A DNA stretch of 64,000 nucleotides from an uncultured Prochlorococcus sp. (GCA_902591275.1 CACJAC010000002.1:26069-90068), one strand, 5' to 3'; counted from the first letter of the stretch, positions 29,047 through 38,471 are shown. Translations and numbers: made by a program. Notes: generated from the letters alone by a model not told the origin.

Positions 29047-30849
29047 TTGAAAGGCATTGCGATAGGTCTATCTAATAATTCAAAAGAAATTTTAAAAAGG
29101 CTTAAAAAAACCGAATTTGTCAAAGACATATATATTGCGGGTTCTTCAAAAGAGGATGAAAAGGAAAATGAACTTATTCAAGTACAAAAACCTAGAGAAA
29201 TATTACTAAAAAAATGGTCGAAGATAGATTTAATAATTTTTATAGGCTCAATTGCTGCATCAATACGCATAATAAATCCATTTTTAACCTCTAAAGATCA
29301 AGATCCAGGAGTAATAGTTATAGATAACAAATGTTCCAAGATAGTTCCATTAATTGGCTTACATCAGTCAAATACGCAAAATATTTCATGTCAAATTGCT
29401 AATTTACTTGGTGGCGAAATAATTGAAACTAATAATTCCAATGATCAAAGATTCTTACATCTTGATGCATTTGGGAATCAATGGGGTTGGGAAAGATCTG
29501 GCAACATAAAGGATTGGTCAAAACTTGTAATTAAACAAGCTAAGAACGAAGAAATATTTTGCAAACAATTATCTGGTAATACCTTATGGAAAAATTCAGA
29601 ATCAGGGGAGATTATTAATCAAATTAATAAAAAAGAAATTGAAAAACCAGATTCAACATTTCATGTGAGTATATTCGAAAATCATAAAACAACTTGGCAC
29701 CCTCCCGTATTATGGATTGGCATTGGATGTGAGAGAAATACAAGCAAAGTATTAATAGCCAATTCTTTAAATAATTTATTGGCGTCTAGCAATTTATCCA
29801 AGTATTCAATTGCAGGACTTGCAACGGTTGATATTAAAAAAGATGAGAAAGGAATTATAGAACTTGCTGAAGAAAAAAACTTGCCTATAAAGTTTTTTAG
29901 TAAAGAAGATCTTTCAACAAAAATTGTTCCAAATCCTTCAATTGTTGTAGAAAATGAAATTGGTACCCCTTCTGTAGCGGAAGCCTCTTGCTTACTCGCA
30001 GCAGGAGAAGATTCAAAATTATTAAAAGAAAAAAGAATTTTTAAAAATCAATCTGGGGCAGTAACTATTGCTGTAGCAGAATCAAGTAATCAATATAATC
30101 CAACCCATGGAGAAATACATATTATTGGAAGTGGGCCTGGTGATATCTCCTTCCTAACCAGTAATGCAAAAAAAGCACTTTCCAGATGTACTGTGTGGAT
30201 CGGATACAAGATGTATTTAGATTTAATTAAGTCCTTAAAAAGGAGTGACCAAGTTTTAATTGAAAGTAAACTTACTGAAGAAAAAGAGAGATGCAATAAA
30301 GCAATTAAACTAGCTGAGGAAGGAATAAAAGTGGCTTTAATTTCTTCAGGTGAATCTGGATTTTATGGCATGGCAGGTTTACTTTTAGAATTACTCCAAA
30401 AAATCAAAAAAGAATATAGACCTTACTTTGAAGTACATCCAGGGATAAGTAGTGTTCAATTAGCGGCTGCGATTAGTGGCGCACCACTAATGAATGACTT
30501 TTGTTCAATTAGCTTAAGTGATAAGTTAACTCCCTGGTCATTAATAGAAAAAAGAATTAAAGGAGCTCTTCTAGGTGACTTTGTTATAGCTTTATTTAAT
30601 CCTCAATCTATTGAGAGAAATTGGCAGCTAAAAACTGTAATAGATCAATGTCTAAAATCTAGGCCATGTAATACTCCCGTTTTAATAGCTAGACAAGTAG
30701 GTAGAGAAAATCAATCAAAAAAATTTTTCACTTTAAACACTATCCCTTTCAAAGAAATAGATATGTTATCAATAATAATTATTGGCAATTCTCAAACCAC
30801 ATTAATAGATGAAATATTTCTTACTCCAAGAGGATATTTACAAAATTAA
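29047..30849 (+). CDS. cobJ: CbiG - precorrin-3B C17-methyltransferase fusion
   Basis: 600 residues; cobalamin pathway. The N-terminal half (about 1-345) is CbiG-like: IIFIGSIAASIRIINP, a WIGIGCERNTS core and NEIGTPSVAEASCLLAAG. The C-terminal part (about 355-600) is a CobJ/CbiH SAM methyltransferase with HIIGSGPGDISFLT, ISSGESGFYGMAG and VHPGISSVQLAAA. Fusion of lactone-opening and ring-contraction steps is usual in cyanobacteria, and Prochlorococcus makes pseudocobalamin. The start is TTG, supported by the upstream TATAAT. The HAD gene follows after 88 bp. Confidence 0.92.
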   Translation: MKGIAIGLSNNSKEILKRLKKTEFVKDIYIAGSSKEDEKENELIQVQKPREILLKKWSKIDLIIFIGSIAASIRIINPFLTSKDQDPGVIVIDNKCSKIVPLIGLHQSNTQNISCQIANLLGGEIIETNNSNDQRFLHLDAFGNQWGWERSGNIKDWSKLVIKQAKNEEIFCKQLSGNTLWKNSESGEIINQINKKEIEKPDSTFHVSIFENHKTTWHPPVLWIGIGCERNTSKVLIANSLNNLLASSNLSKYSIAGLATVDIKKDEKGIIELAEEKNLPIKFFSKEDLSTKIVPNPSIVVENEIGTPSVAEASCLLAAGEDSKLLKEKRIFKNQSGAVTIAVAESSNQYNPTHGEIHIIGSGPGDISFLTSNAKKALSRCTVWIGYKMYLDLIKSLKRSDQVLIESKLTEEKERCNKAIKLAEEGIKVALISSGESGFYGMAGLLLELLQKIKKEYRPYFEVHPGISSVQLAAAISGAPLMNDFCSISLSDKLTPWSLIEKRIKGALLGDFVIALFNPQSIERNWQLKTVIDQCLKSRPCNTPVLIARQVGRENQSKKFFTLNTIPFKEIDMLSIIIIGNSQTTLIDEIFLTPRGYLQN

Positions 30850-30937
30850 GTTTAGGTAATTAATAAATTATGAATAGATTTTTTTTGCTTTTTTTTAATA
30901 AGAATACTAATCTTTTATAAAGGATTAAGAAAATTCA

Positions 30938-31726
30938 TTGAAAAATATTGGTTTAATTTTATTTGATATAGATGGTGTAATACGAAGTGTAGAGAATAGT
31001 TATAGACTTTCATTAAAAAAAACAGTCTACAAATTTACCGGATGGGAGCCAAGTTATATAGATATTGATAATGCCAAAAATGAAGGAATCTGGAACAATG
31101 ACTGGGATTTGAGTTTGGAGTTTATAAAAAGATTTAAAAAAAAAGGCAACCTTAACATTGAAATACCTACAAGAGAGGACATAGTTAAATGTTTTGAAAA
31201 ATTCTATTTTGGAGGCAATCCAAATGAAGATAGCAAATATTGGTCTGGATTAATAACAAATGAAGAGTTGTTAGTTGATAAAAAGTTTTTTGATTTATTA
31301 GAAAGCAATGGAATAATTTGGGGTTTTGTAAGTGGCGCAGAGTCTGCCTCGGCAAAATTTGTTTTAGAAAAAAGACTTGGACTAAAATCACCACCATTAA
31401 TATCTATGGGAGATGCGCCGGACAAGCCTGATCCAAATGGGTTTATTAACTTATCCAAAAAACTTCTTGGAAATAAACTTGGCTCATCAAATATTCCCAT
31501 TGGATATGTAGGAGATACTATTGCAGATATAAAGACAGTAATAAATGCTAAAAAAGAAATACCATCTCAGAAATTCATAAGTATTGGAATAGCTCCTCCT
31601 CATTTACATTCAAAATCCCGATTAAATGAACGTAATTCATACGAGAAAAATCTAAAAGATGCAGGTGCTGACTTAATTTTAAATTCTATTAATGATCTAA
31701 AGTCTATTAAACTTGACCTATTATAA
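30938..31726 (+). CDS. HAD-superfamily phosphatase (TIGR01548-like)
   Basis: 262 residues from a TTG start with AAGGATTAAG upstream. HAD motif I FDIDGVI is at the N-terminus, motif II VSGAESA in the middle, and IGYVGDTIADIKTV gives the C-terminal acidic motif. The distinctive N-terminal section SVENSYRLSLKKTV and FTGWEPSYIDID matches the TIGR01548 group, common in cyanobacteria and of unknown substrate. Same strand as cbiG-cobJ, so possibly co-transcribed. It is followed by an unusually long 254-bp gap. Confidence 0.82.
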   Translation: MKNIGLILFDIDGVIRSVENSYRLSLKKTVYKFTGWEPSYIDIDNAKNEGIWNNDWDLSLEFIKRFKKKGNLNIEIPTREDIVKCFEKFYFGGNPNEDSKYWSGLITNEELLVDKKFFDLLESNGIIWGFVSGAESASAKFVLEKRLGLKSPPLISMGDAPDKPDPNGFINLSKKLLGNKLGSSNIPIGYVGDTIADIKTVINAKKEIPSQKFISIGIAPPHLHSKSRLNERNSYEKNLKDAGADLILNSINDLKSIKLDLL

Positions 31727-31760
31727 AAAATACAACTTATAAATTATTTCCTAATTAAGT

Positions 31761-31777
31761 ACGGAGAGGGAGTCGAA
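31761..31777 (-). repeat. Partial copy of a tRNA-Ser 3' end (attachment-site-like)
   Basis: On the minus strand this 17-mer reads TTCGACTCCCTCTCCGT, a T-loop plus T-stem and acceptor 3' strand. Its last 12 bases (plus-strand ACGGAGAGGGAG, 31761-31772) are identical to the 3' end of the intact tRNA-Ser gene and its first flanking base (31980-31991), 219 bp away in the same orientation. Upstream of the 17-mer there is no D-arm or anticodon arm, so it is not a tRNA gene. This is the geometry left by tRNA-targeted integration. Confidence 0.6.
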
Positions 31778-31837
31778 GGACCCGAATCCTAATGACTGGC
31801 TCTGACTCTCTTAAACGAACTTTTGGGTAGAGATAAA

Positions 31838-31870
31838 GATAATTGTCCCCTTGATTGTCCCCCAATTATC
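31838..31870. repeat. Tandem ATTGTCCCC repeats inside an inverted repeat
   Basis: ATTGTCCCC occurs at 31842-31850 and again at 31854-31862, a 12-bp period. Both sit within an 8-bp inverted repeat, GATAATTG at 31838-31845 and CAATTATC at 31863-31870. Closely spaced TTGTCCCC / GGGGACAA repeats resemble arm-type binding sites of tyrosine recombinases next to tRNA attachment sites. No integrase gene is present in the window. Confidence 0.5.
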
Positions 31871-31914
31871 TGAAACTTCGTGGTATCTTACGAATAATCT
31901 TGATCTCTCCAAAA

Positions 31915-31928
31915 CTACCACATGGTAG
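31915..31928. repeat. CTACCA-CA-TGGTAG palindrome
   Basis: A 6-bp inverted repeat with a 2-bp centre in the gap between the HAD gene and tRNA-Ser. No following T-tract makes it a terminator on either strand. It may be a protein-binding dyad or part of the relic element. Confidence 0.35.
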
Positions 31929-31980
31929 CTATAGCATGGTGTTTAGACGGTATATGATCTTCTCTAATCTCTATTAATAA

Positions 31981-32069
31981 CGGAGAGGGAGGGATTCGAA
32001 CCCTCGACAAAAGTTACCTCCTGTAACTCCTTAGCAGGGAGCCGCTTTCAACCACTCAGCCACCTCTCC
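31981..32069 (-). tRNA. tRNA-Ser(GCU)
   Basis: 89 nt. Acceptor stem GGAGAGG pairs with CCTCTCC, followed by discriminator G with no encoded CCA. The anticodon GCT is at 32033-32035 (minus strand). A long variable arm (TTAC...GTAA) marks it as a class II tRNA, and the T-loop is GGTTCGAATCC. It reads AGC and AGU serine codons. Its 3' end is partly duplicated 219 bp downstream, making it a likely integration target. Confidence 0.96.
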
Positions 32070-32130
32070 AGTTCTTATACATTATCAATTTTTATGCAAA
32101 CATTCAAAATTTTTTATTTAATCGAAATGT

Positions 32131-33330
32131 CTAATCAACATGAACTTTGGGTAATCTATTTTTAAAAGAACAAAGAATTTCCCAAGGAATAGTATTAGAT
32201 TCTCTTGCCCAATCAAGAGGAGAAATTGTTTTATCTCCATCAGATCCTAGTAATACCATTGTAGTACCAACTTTAATTTCATTCGAATCTGTTATGTCTA
32301 CCATCATTTGGTCCATAGTTATAGATCCAACTTGAGGATAAAATTTATTATTATTAATAACGTTTATCTTGCCTGAAAGATTTCTTGGCACACCATCTGC
32401 ATAACCAATACTTAATACAGCTAACTTAGTTTTTCTATGACTTACAAATTTGCCTCCATAACTTACACTTACACCTTTATCAATAGTTCTTATAAAAGCA
32501 ACTTTGACCTTCAAAGATAAAGCTGGTTTAAGCAATAAATTTTTATTTAATTTTGATAAAGGTTTATATCCATACATAGATAATCCAACACGTACCATAT
32601 GAAAATGGAAATTTTTATCAAGAAGCATTCCCGCTGAATTAGCCAAATGAATCTTGATATTTTTATTTCTATCAACATTAATTTGCTTTAATAATTCCTG
32701 AAACTTCTGCCTTTGTAATTGTGTAATACTTTTTGGATCTAATGAGTTTAGTTCATCAGCAGATGATAAATGACTATATATTCCCTCAATAGAAATATTG
32801 TCAAAAGACTGGATGTTTTCAAATTGCTGAACAAATTGATTGTATTCGAATCCTAATCTTGACATTCCTGTATCAACTTTAAGATGTAATGGAAATTTCA
32901 TTCCAAAGTGCTTACCAATGTTATTGCAAATTAAACATTCTCTTATACTGCTGATAGTTGGCATAAGATCATTTTTAAAACAAATAATTAGATCCCTTTT
33001 CGTATAAAGATTTCCTAGGATAAGTATTGGTTTTTTAACTCCTGAAGAACGAAGCTTAATGCCTTCATTTAATGTGGCAACACCTAATTGAGATGCTCCA
33101 CCTTTGATAGCATACTCTGATACTAATTTCGCATCATGTCCATATCCATCAGCTTTAACGACTGCCATAAATTGACAATTTTTACTTAATTTTGATCTTA
33201 ACTGTCTAACGTTTGTTTCTATTGCTTTACCTTTAACTTCAATCCATGCTCTTTGTTTTAGATCTATATCTTTTTCAAAAATTGGAAATTTGTCAAAATT
33301 AAATACCTGATTTGTTTGACTATTTTGCAT
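32131..33330 (-). CDS. alr: Alanine racemase
   Basis: 399 residues; PLP enzyme making D-alanine for peptidoglycan. The Schiff-base lysine is K59 (AVVKADGYGH) and the opposing catalytic tyrosine is Y291 (SVSYGGKF). KVDTGMSRLG and SIGYADGVPR are also typical. An N-terminal extension of about 25 residues precedes the barrel, so a later start is possible, but no better start codon stands out. Divergent from the HNH gene. Confidence 0.94.
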   Translation of the reverse strand: MQNSQTNQVFNFDKFPIFEKDIDLKQRAWIEVKGKAIETNVRQLRSKLSKNCQFMAVVKADGYGHDAKLVSEYAIKGGASQLGVATLNEGIKLRSSGVKKPILILGNLYTKRDLIICFKNDLMPTISSIRECLICNNIGKHFGMKFPLHLKVDTGMSRLGFEYNQFVQQFENIQSFDNISIEGIYSHLSSADELNSLDPKSITQLQRQKFQELLKQINVDRNKNIKIHLANSAGMLLDKNFHFHMVRVGLSMYGYKPLSKLNKNLLLKPALSLKVKVAFIRTIDKGVSVSYGGKFVSHRKTKLAVLSIGYADGVPRNLSGKINVINNNKFYPQVGSITMDQMMVDITDSNEIKVGTTMVLLGSDGDKTISPLDWARESNTIPWEILCSFKNRLPKVHVD

Positions 33331-33398
33331 TAACTTTGCACAAATAGATGCGTTTAAAGAAATATACAGTTAGCATGACATGTAAATTGTATTTTGGC

Positions 33399-33905
33399 AT
33401 GGGCCAGACTCTAGTTTTAAATGCATCTTATGAACCTTTAAACATCACTTCTTGGCGAAGAGCAGTAATTTTGATGATTAAAGGTAAAGCAGAAAGCTTA
33501 GAGGAGGATAAAACATATTCAATTCATAGCGGGAAAAAGTTGCCGACAGTTATAAGACTTCGTTACTACGTCAAAGTTCCTTTTAGAGAGGTTTCTTTAA
33601 CAAGAAAAAATATTCTTCTGAGAGATAATAATTCTTGCCAATACTGTAACTATAGGGGGAGTGACCTATCAATAGATCATGTTTTACCGAGAAGCAGAGG
33701 TGGAACAGATAACTGGGAAAATGTTACTACAGCGTGTCTTAGATGTAATGTACAAAAAGGTAATCGAACCCCCGAAGAGGCGAATATGCCCTTGAAACGT
33801 AAGCCTTATCGTCCATTAAGTAATCTAAATTTTGAAGCTACAAGACAAATTGACTCTGGCAGGCATAAAGAATGGAGTAAATACGTAATAGGGGTTGCAA
33901 TCTAA
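33399..33905 (+). CDS. HNH endonuclease family protein
   Basis: 168 residues from the ATG at 33399. The frame is open to an ATG at 33348, but conservation begins at GQTLVLNASYEPLNITSWRR, so the later start is preferred. The C-terminal HNH domain has a CXXC...CXXC zinc site (CQYC, CLRC) and the core SIDHVLPRSRGGTDNWENV. This family is universal in cyanobacteria and its biological role is unknown; it has no restriction-modification neighbours here. It converges on prfA with a 10-bp gap. Confidence 0.88.
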   Translation: MGQTLVLNASYEPLNITSWRRAVILMIKGKAESLEEDKTYSIHSGKKLPTVIRLRYYVKVPFREVSLTRKNILLRDNNSCQYCNYRGSDLSIDHVLPRSRGGTDNWENVTTACLRCNVQKGNRTPEEANMPLKRKPYRPLSNLNFEATRQIDSGRHKEWSKYVIGVAI

Positions 33906-33915
33906 TAAAAAAATC

Positions 33916-35010
33916 TTAATTTACTTCTTTATTAAAATCTTCCATCATTCTTTTTTGTTCTTGCGCTATGCATGCATTAATAACTTCTTCTAATTGACCA
34001 GAAAGAATTGGCTCAAGAGAAAAATTGGAACCTAATCTATGATCAGTTGTCCTGTTATCTTTAAAATTGTAAGTTCTGATTTTTTCACTTCTATCGCCTG
34101 TTCCAACCTGGGAAAGCCTTTGTGATCTCTCTTTTGCATTGGCTTCTTTTAATTGAATTTCATATAATTTAGCTCTTAAAATCTCCATTGCTCGTTCGCG
34201 ATTTTGCAGTTGAGATCTCTCTTGAGTACAAAAAACTCTTATCCCTGTAGGCTTATGGAGAAGATCAATCGCTGTCTCTACCTTATTAACATTTTGTCCA
34301 CCTGCACCTCCTGATCTTGCTGTGCCAACTTCTAGATCTGTTGGATCAATCTTAACCTCTACAGGATCAGCCTCAGGCATGACAGCCACTGTAGCAGTAG
34401 AGGTATGAACTCTACCTTGCGATTCAGTAGCAGGAACTCTTTGGACTCTGTGTACACCAGCCTCAAATTTAAGTTGACTATATACAGAATCTCCCTTAAC
34501 AGAAATAACTAACTCCTTGAATCCTCCCATATCTGACTCGGAAGCACTAACAGGTTTAACAGACCATCCAATTTTTTGTCCATATCTTTCATACATTCTT
34601 GCCAAATCACCCGCCCATATACAAGCCTCGTTACCTCCAGCACCGGCTCTGATTTCTAACATTACACTTCTCTCATCTCTAGGATCTTTAGGCAATAAGG
34701 CAATTGTGGTTTTTTGAATCAGCTCATTCTTACATTCCTCTAGAGTTATTAACTCCTCATTTATCAAAGACTCCATTTCTTTATCATTTCTATTTTCTTT
34801 TAGTAGATTTTTTGAATCTTCGATTTCTTTATCAGTATTAAGTAACCTATTGAAATCAATTACTAAAGATTCCAATTTTGACCTTTCTCTTGCTATTGAT
34901 TCTAATTTTTTTGGATCATTAGCTATATCAGGATCTGCAAGCTGCACTTCCAAATTTTCAAAACTTTCTGCAGCAGTTTTCAACCTTGCAATTAATGTTG
35001 AGTATTCCAA
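33916..35010 (-). CDS. prfA: Peptide chain release factor 1
   Basis: 364 residues; terminates translation at UAA and UAG. The stop-codon recognition tripeptide PAT is at 193-195 and the peptidyl-hydrolysis GGQ at 237-239 ([14 protein letters not shown]). It is the last gene of the long ribosomal-protein cluster, 28 bp after rpmE. Confidence 0.97.
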   Translation of the reverse strand: MEYSTLIARLKTAAESFENLEVQLADPDIANDPKKLESIARERSKLESLVIDFNRLLNTDKEIEDSKNLLKENRNDKEMESLINEELITLEECKNELIQKTTIALLPKDPRDERSVMLEIRAGAGGNEACIWAGDLARMYERYGQKIGWSVKPVSASESDMGGFKELVISVKGDSVYSQLKFEAGVHRVQRVPATESQGRVHTSTATVAVMPEADPVEVKIDPTDLEVGTARSGGAGGQNVNKVETAIDLLHKPTGIRVFCTQERSQLQNRERAMEILRAKLYEIQLKEANAKERSQRLSQVGTGDRSEKIRTYNFKDNRTTDHRLGSNFSLEPILSGQLEEVINACIAQEQKRMMEDFNKEVN

Positions 35011-35038
35011 TTGAAAATATGCTTAATTTTTGTAAATT

Positions 35039-35299
35039 CTATTTTTTAGAATCTTTTTTTTCTTTTTGCTCTTTTGATGTAGCTGAATTAGCTGAGCCCA
35101 TTCCATATTTTTTCATAAACCTATCAACCCTACCTTCTGTATCAAGAATTTTCTGAGTTCCAGTGAAGAAGGGATGATTACCACTCCATACATCAACATG
35201 CAATTCAGGCTGCGTGGAGCCAGTAGTCATTACAACTTCTCCGTTACAAATAACTTTTGCATCTGGATACCATTTTGGGTGTATTTCTGATTTTGGCAT
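35039..35299 (-). CDS. rpmE: 50S ribosomal protein L31, zinc-free form
   Basis: 86 residues. The core MPKSEIHPKWYPDAKVICNG...VDVWSGNHPFFTG...GRVDRFMKKYGM is that of L31. Of the four zinc ligands in the zinc-binding form only one Cys remains (VICNG), and CSKCHPF is replaced by WSGNHPF, so it cannot hold zinc in the usual way. A lysine-rich tail of about 18 residues follows. Same strand as rpsI, 13 bp away. Confidence 0.95.
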   Translation of the reverse strand: MPKSEIHPKWYPDAKVICNGEVVMTTGSTQPELHVDVWSGNHPFFTGTQKILDTEGRVDRFMKKYGMGSANSATSKEQKEKKDSKK

Positions 35300-35312
35300 A
35301 ATTTAAATTCCT

Positions 35313-35723
35313 TTAACGTTTAGAGAATTGAGGAGCTTTTCTTGCTTTTTTAAGACCATATTTTCTTCTTTCCTTAGCTCTAGGATCTCTACTCAGATGG
35401 CCTTCTGTTTTTAGAGGTTTCCTATTATCAGGAGATAATTCACAAAGTGCTCGAGCTGCACCTTGCTTTATAGCATCTGCTTGACCAGTCAATCCACCAC
35501 CAAAAACATTTACCAAAATATCATAAGAATTTTCAAGGCCTAATGTTAGCAAAGGTGCTTTTATTGAATTTAAGTGAAGAGGATTAAAGTTTAAGTAATC
35601 ATCTCCAGCACGACCATTAATTTTTATTAGTCCATTTCCTGGAATCAAGCGAACTCTAGCTACTGAAGTTTTTCTTCTTCCAGTTCCCCAATAAACAGCT
35701 TTGTTTTTTATTTGACTATTCAT
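35313..35723 (-). CDS. rpsI: 30S ribosomal protein S9
   Basis: 136 residues. [16 protein letters not shown] and [19 protein letters not shown] are the family signatures. The basic C-terminal tail ends in FSKR, which reaches the P-site tRNA. It follows rplM after 9 bp; the rplM-rpsI pair is a conserved unit. Confidence 0.97.
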   Translation of the reverse strand: MNSQIKNKAVYWGTGRRKTSVARVRLIPGNGLIKINGRAGDDYLNFNPLHLNSIKAPLLTLGLENSYDILVNVFGGGLTGQADAIKQGAARALCELSPDNRKPLKTEGHLSRDPRAKERRKYGLKKARKAPQFSKR

Positions 35724-35732
35724 TTTGATAAG

Positions 35733-36164
35733 TTAACTATTTAATAATACAGGATTCTGAGCAGCATGAGGATGATCAGCACCTTTATAAACTTTTAGTT
35801 TTTTAAATTGCTGTCTACCTAAAGAGTTATGCGGCAGCATCCCTTTAACAGCTTGCTCTATGATTCTTTCAGGAATTCTTTCTTGTAAAGACTCAAATTT
35901 TTCAATTTTCATTCCTCCTGGTCTTCCAGAATGTCTCCTGTACAATTTTTGTGATGCTTTTTTACCTGTTACCTCAACTTTTTCAGCATTTACTACAATG
36001 ACAAAATCTCCAGTATCTAGATGAGGTGTGAATGTTGGTTTATTCTTACCTCTTAATACAGTTGCAATTTCTGTAGCAAGTCTACCAAGCGTCTTATCTT
36101 TTGCGTCAACTAAAAACCAATTTCTTTCAATTGTTTCTAAAGATGGAGTAATTGTTTTATTCAT
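35733..36164 (-). CDS. rplM: 50S ribosomal protein L13
   Basis: 143 residues; early 50S assembly protein. [19 protein letters not shown], the segment up to [16 protein letters not shown], and [15 protein letters not shown] are diagnostic. Preceded by truA, from which it is separated by about 100 bp that may carry an internal promoter. Confidence 0.97.
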   Translation of the reverse strand: MNKTITPSLETIERNWFLVDAKDKTLGRLATEIATVLRGKNKPTFTPHLDTGDFVIVVNAEKVEVTGKKASQKLYRRHSGRPGGMKIEKFESLQERIPERIIEQAVKGMLPHNSLGRQQFKKLKVYKGADHPHAAQNPVLLNS

Positions 36165-36267
36165 TTACCAAATTTCTGCAAATAAGTTTAAATTCTACCT
36201 TATAGAAGGAATATTAAACAACAGTTTTGAATGATTTACACAAAAAATTAGCTTAATTAAACCTCAC

Positions 36268-37074
36268 TTAAGAAAAACCCTTAATTAAAAATACAGGGAA
36301 AAAATCATTGTTATTAATCTTTTTAAAAACATTTTCTTCATAAACTGCATTTACAAAACATAACCCCTTTGCTGGAGCAGATTCTTTAACATCATTTTTC
36401 TTCTTGTTTACCCATCTATCTGTAAAAATTTCTGGCGATATTTTGTTTTCTCCAACTAAAACTAGTTGACCAATAATTAAGCGGACCATTCCATATAGAA
36501 AACCTGTAGCTTTAATATCAACAAAAATTAAATCTTCTACTCTTTTAATATCTATATTTTTTATTTTTGTAACTGAATTTGTTCTATTACTACCACTTTT
36601 CTGAAAAGCAAAAAAATCATGTTCTCCTATCATTTTTCTGGATGCATTTAACATTAAAACTTCATCTAATACTTTTTGATATCTATGCCATGACCAATTA
36701 TTGATGAACAAATTAGGGAATTTACTATTATTAATGACATATCGATAATGTCTATACATTGCTGAATAGCATGCATGCCAACTATCTTTAACCTCAACTG
36801 ATTCCAAGATCCTAATTGTTGAGGGTAAAATACTATTTAAGAGATCAGAATAACTATTTCCTGGAACAACATAATCAACATCAAAGTGTACTACTTGACC
36901 TGATGCATGAACTCCAGCATCAGTCCTTCCTGCTGCAAAAGTCTTTACTTTGTGATTTGTAATATTTAAGAGAGCTCTGTCTAAAATTTCTTGAACTGTA
37001 GTTGCATTTTTTTGTTTTTGCCAACCTGAATAATGAGATCCATCATATTGGACTAATAAAGCTACCCTTTTCAA
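36268..37074 (-). CDS. truA: tRNA pseudouridine synthase A
   Basis: 268 residues; makes pseudouridine at tRNA positions 38-40. The catalytic aspartate is D52 in AAGRTDAGVHASGQ, and YHYRY-like YRHYRYVINN and FLYGMVRLIIGQLV are conserved. It lies between rplQ (38 bp upstream) and rplM, an arrangement shared with many bacteria. Confidence 0.95.
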   Translation of the reverse strand: MKRVALLVQYDGSHYSGWQKQKNATTVQEILDRALLNITNHKVKTFAAGRTDAGVHASGQVVHFDVDYVVPGNSYSDLLNSILPSTIRILESVEVKDSWHACYSAMYRHYRYVINNSKFPNLFINNWSWHRYQKVLDEVLMLNASRKMIGEHDFFAFQKSGSNRTNSVTKIKNIDIKRVEDLIFVDIKATGFLYGMVRLIIGQLVLVGENKISPEIFTDRWVNKKKNDVKESAPAKGLCFVNAVYEENVFKKINNNDFFPVFLIKGFS

Positions 37075-37112
37075 AAGTTATTTTTTAGTAAAAACCCCTT
37101 TATTTTAATAGC

Positions 37113-37463
37113 TTAAACAAGCTCGATTATGGCCATCTGAGCGTTATCACCTTTTCTAGATACAGTTCTGACTATGCGTGTATAACCACCATTTCTGTCA
37201 CCATATCTTTCCTTTGCTTTTTCAAATAATGAATGAACTAATTTTTTATCATAAATATATCCAATAGCCCTTCTCCTAGAAGCCAAACTGCCATCTTTGG
37301 CGAGTGAAATCATTTTTTCAGCTTCATTTCTTAAAGCTTTTGCCCTAGCTTTTGTTGTCGTTACCCTACCTTCCCTAATTAATTGTGTAGTTAAACCTCT
37401 TAGAAGTGCTTTCCTCTGGTCAGCAGGTTTACTTAATAATGGAATTCTAAGTTGGTGTCTCAT
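37113..37463 (-). CDS. rplQ: 50S ribosomal protein L17
   Basis: 116 residues. [36 protein letters not shown] and GGYTRIVRT are typical, though LRIPL replaces the common LNRTS segment, a cyanobacterial variant. It begins 14 bp after rpoA. Confidence 0.95.
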   Translation of the reverse strand: MRHQLRIPLLSKPADQRKALLRGLTTQLIREGRVTTTKARAKALRNEAEKMISLAKDGSLASRRRAIGYIYDKKLVHSLFEKAKERYGDRNGGYTRIVRTVSRKGDNAQMAIIELV

Positions 37464-37477
37464 AGTCTTAAAAATTG

Positions 37478-38416
37478 TTAAACAGATGTTCTGCTTTGTG
37501 GGATAGAAATGCCTATCCGCTCGAGAGCTTCAATAACCTCATCTGCAGATTTAGAGCCAAAGTTCTTAATTTCAAGAAGATCTTCATAGCTGAAGCCCAT
37601 TAAATCCGAAACTGAGTTAACTTGAGCCCTTTTCAAACAATTATATGCTCTAACGGACAAATTTAGTTCCTCGAGGGGTATTTGAGCTTCCGGAGATGGT
37701 TCAGGTTCTTCAGGAATTTCTTCAACCATTGTGACAGTAGCGAGGGGCTGAAAGAGTTCTATTAACTGATTTGCAGCTTCAGCAATAGCATCATCAGGAC
37801 TTGTTGAGCCATCTGTTACGACTTCCATTTTTAATCGTTCTCTTCCCGTTCCACCTTCTGCTACAGCAGTTTCATCAATCGTAAAATTCACTCTTTTCAC
37901 TGGCATAAATACAGCATCTATTTGAAGTAAATCAATGGCAGTTGTCTCTTCACTCTTACGGTCTACGGGTCTATATCCAACACCTCTTTCAACATGGATT
38001 TCCAACTCTAAGTTATGACCTTCCTGAATAGTTGCGATCGGCTTTTCGCCGTCAACAATTTCAACTTGAGAAGAGAATTGGATGTCATTTGCCTTTACCT
38101 CCATTGGTCCACTCGCTACTAACCTGCCTATTTCCAGCTCTGGATTAGAACTATTTATTGATAATTGCTTGCAATTAAGAAGAATATCTAAAACGTCTTC
38201 TCTGACTCCGGGGATAGTGGCATATTCATGATTAATTCCTGCAATTCTTACTGCAGTAACTGCACTCCCTTCAAGTCCTCCCATAAGGACTCTTCTAAGG
38301 GAATTACCCAAAGTTGTAGCTTGTCCCCTTTCTAGAGGGCCAATTAAAAAAGTTCCTGTTTGGGAGCGATCATCTGCTATTTGATGGTCAATTCTGTCAA
38401 TCTGGTATTGCAACAC
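37478..38416 (-). CDS. rpoA: RNA polymerase alpha subunit
   Basis: 312 residues; assembles RNA polymerase. The N-terminal domain (about 1-230) contains [19 protein letters not shown]; the C-terminal domain (about 245-305) has [20 protein letters not shown] and [16 protein letters not shown] for UP-element and activator contacts. Translation starts at GTG (38414-38416) with no clear Shine-Dalgarno. A run of T8G9 lies 22-38 bp upstream on the plus strand, in the gap after rpsK. Confidence 0.97.
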   Translation of the reverse strand: MLQYQIDRIDHQIADDRSQTGTFLIGPLERGQATTLGNSLRRVLMGGLEGSAVTAVRIAGINHEYATIPGVREDVLDILLNCKQLSINSSNPELEIGRLVASGPMEVKANDIQFSSQVEIVDGEKPIATIQEGHNLELEIHVERGVGYRPVDRKSEETTAIDLLQIDAVFMPVKRVNFTIDETAVAEGGTGRERLKMEVVTDGSTSPDDAIAEAANQLIELFQPLATVTMVEEIPEEPEPSPEAQIPLEELNLSVRAYNCLKRAQVNSVSDLMGFSYEDLLEIKNFGSKSADEVIEALERIGISIPQSRTSV

Positions 38417-38437
38417 GGAAAATAATGAGGTTAAGAG

Positions 38438-38454
38438 TTTTTTTTGGGGGGGGG
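38438..38454. repeat. T8G9 homopolymer tract between rpsK and rpoA
   Basis: On the plus strand eight T (38438-38445) are followed by nine G (38446-38454), so the message carries C9A8 upstream of the rpoA GTG. G/C homopolymers of this length are rare in such an AT-rich genome and are prone to slippage. Confidence 0.7.
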
Positions 38455-38471
38455 TTGAGAATGGTTAAGAA

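Noticed and set aside
30869..30922. Small ORF of 17 codons (MNRFFFLLFF...) between cbiG-cobJ and the HAD gene
   Set aside because: Chance ORF in a T-rich spacer, with no ribosome site or family resemblance.
31761..31820. A second tRNA-Ser gene on the minus strand
   Set aside because: Only a T-loop and acceptor 3' strand can be drawn; there is no pairing 5' acceptor, D-arm or anticodon arm.
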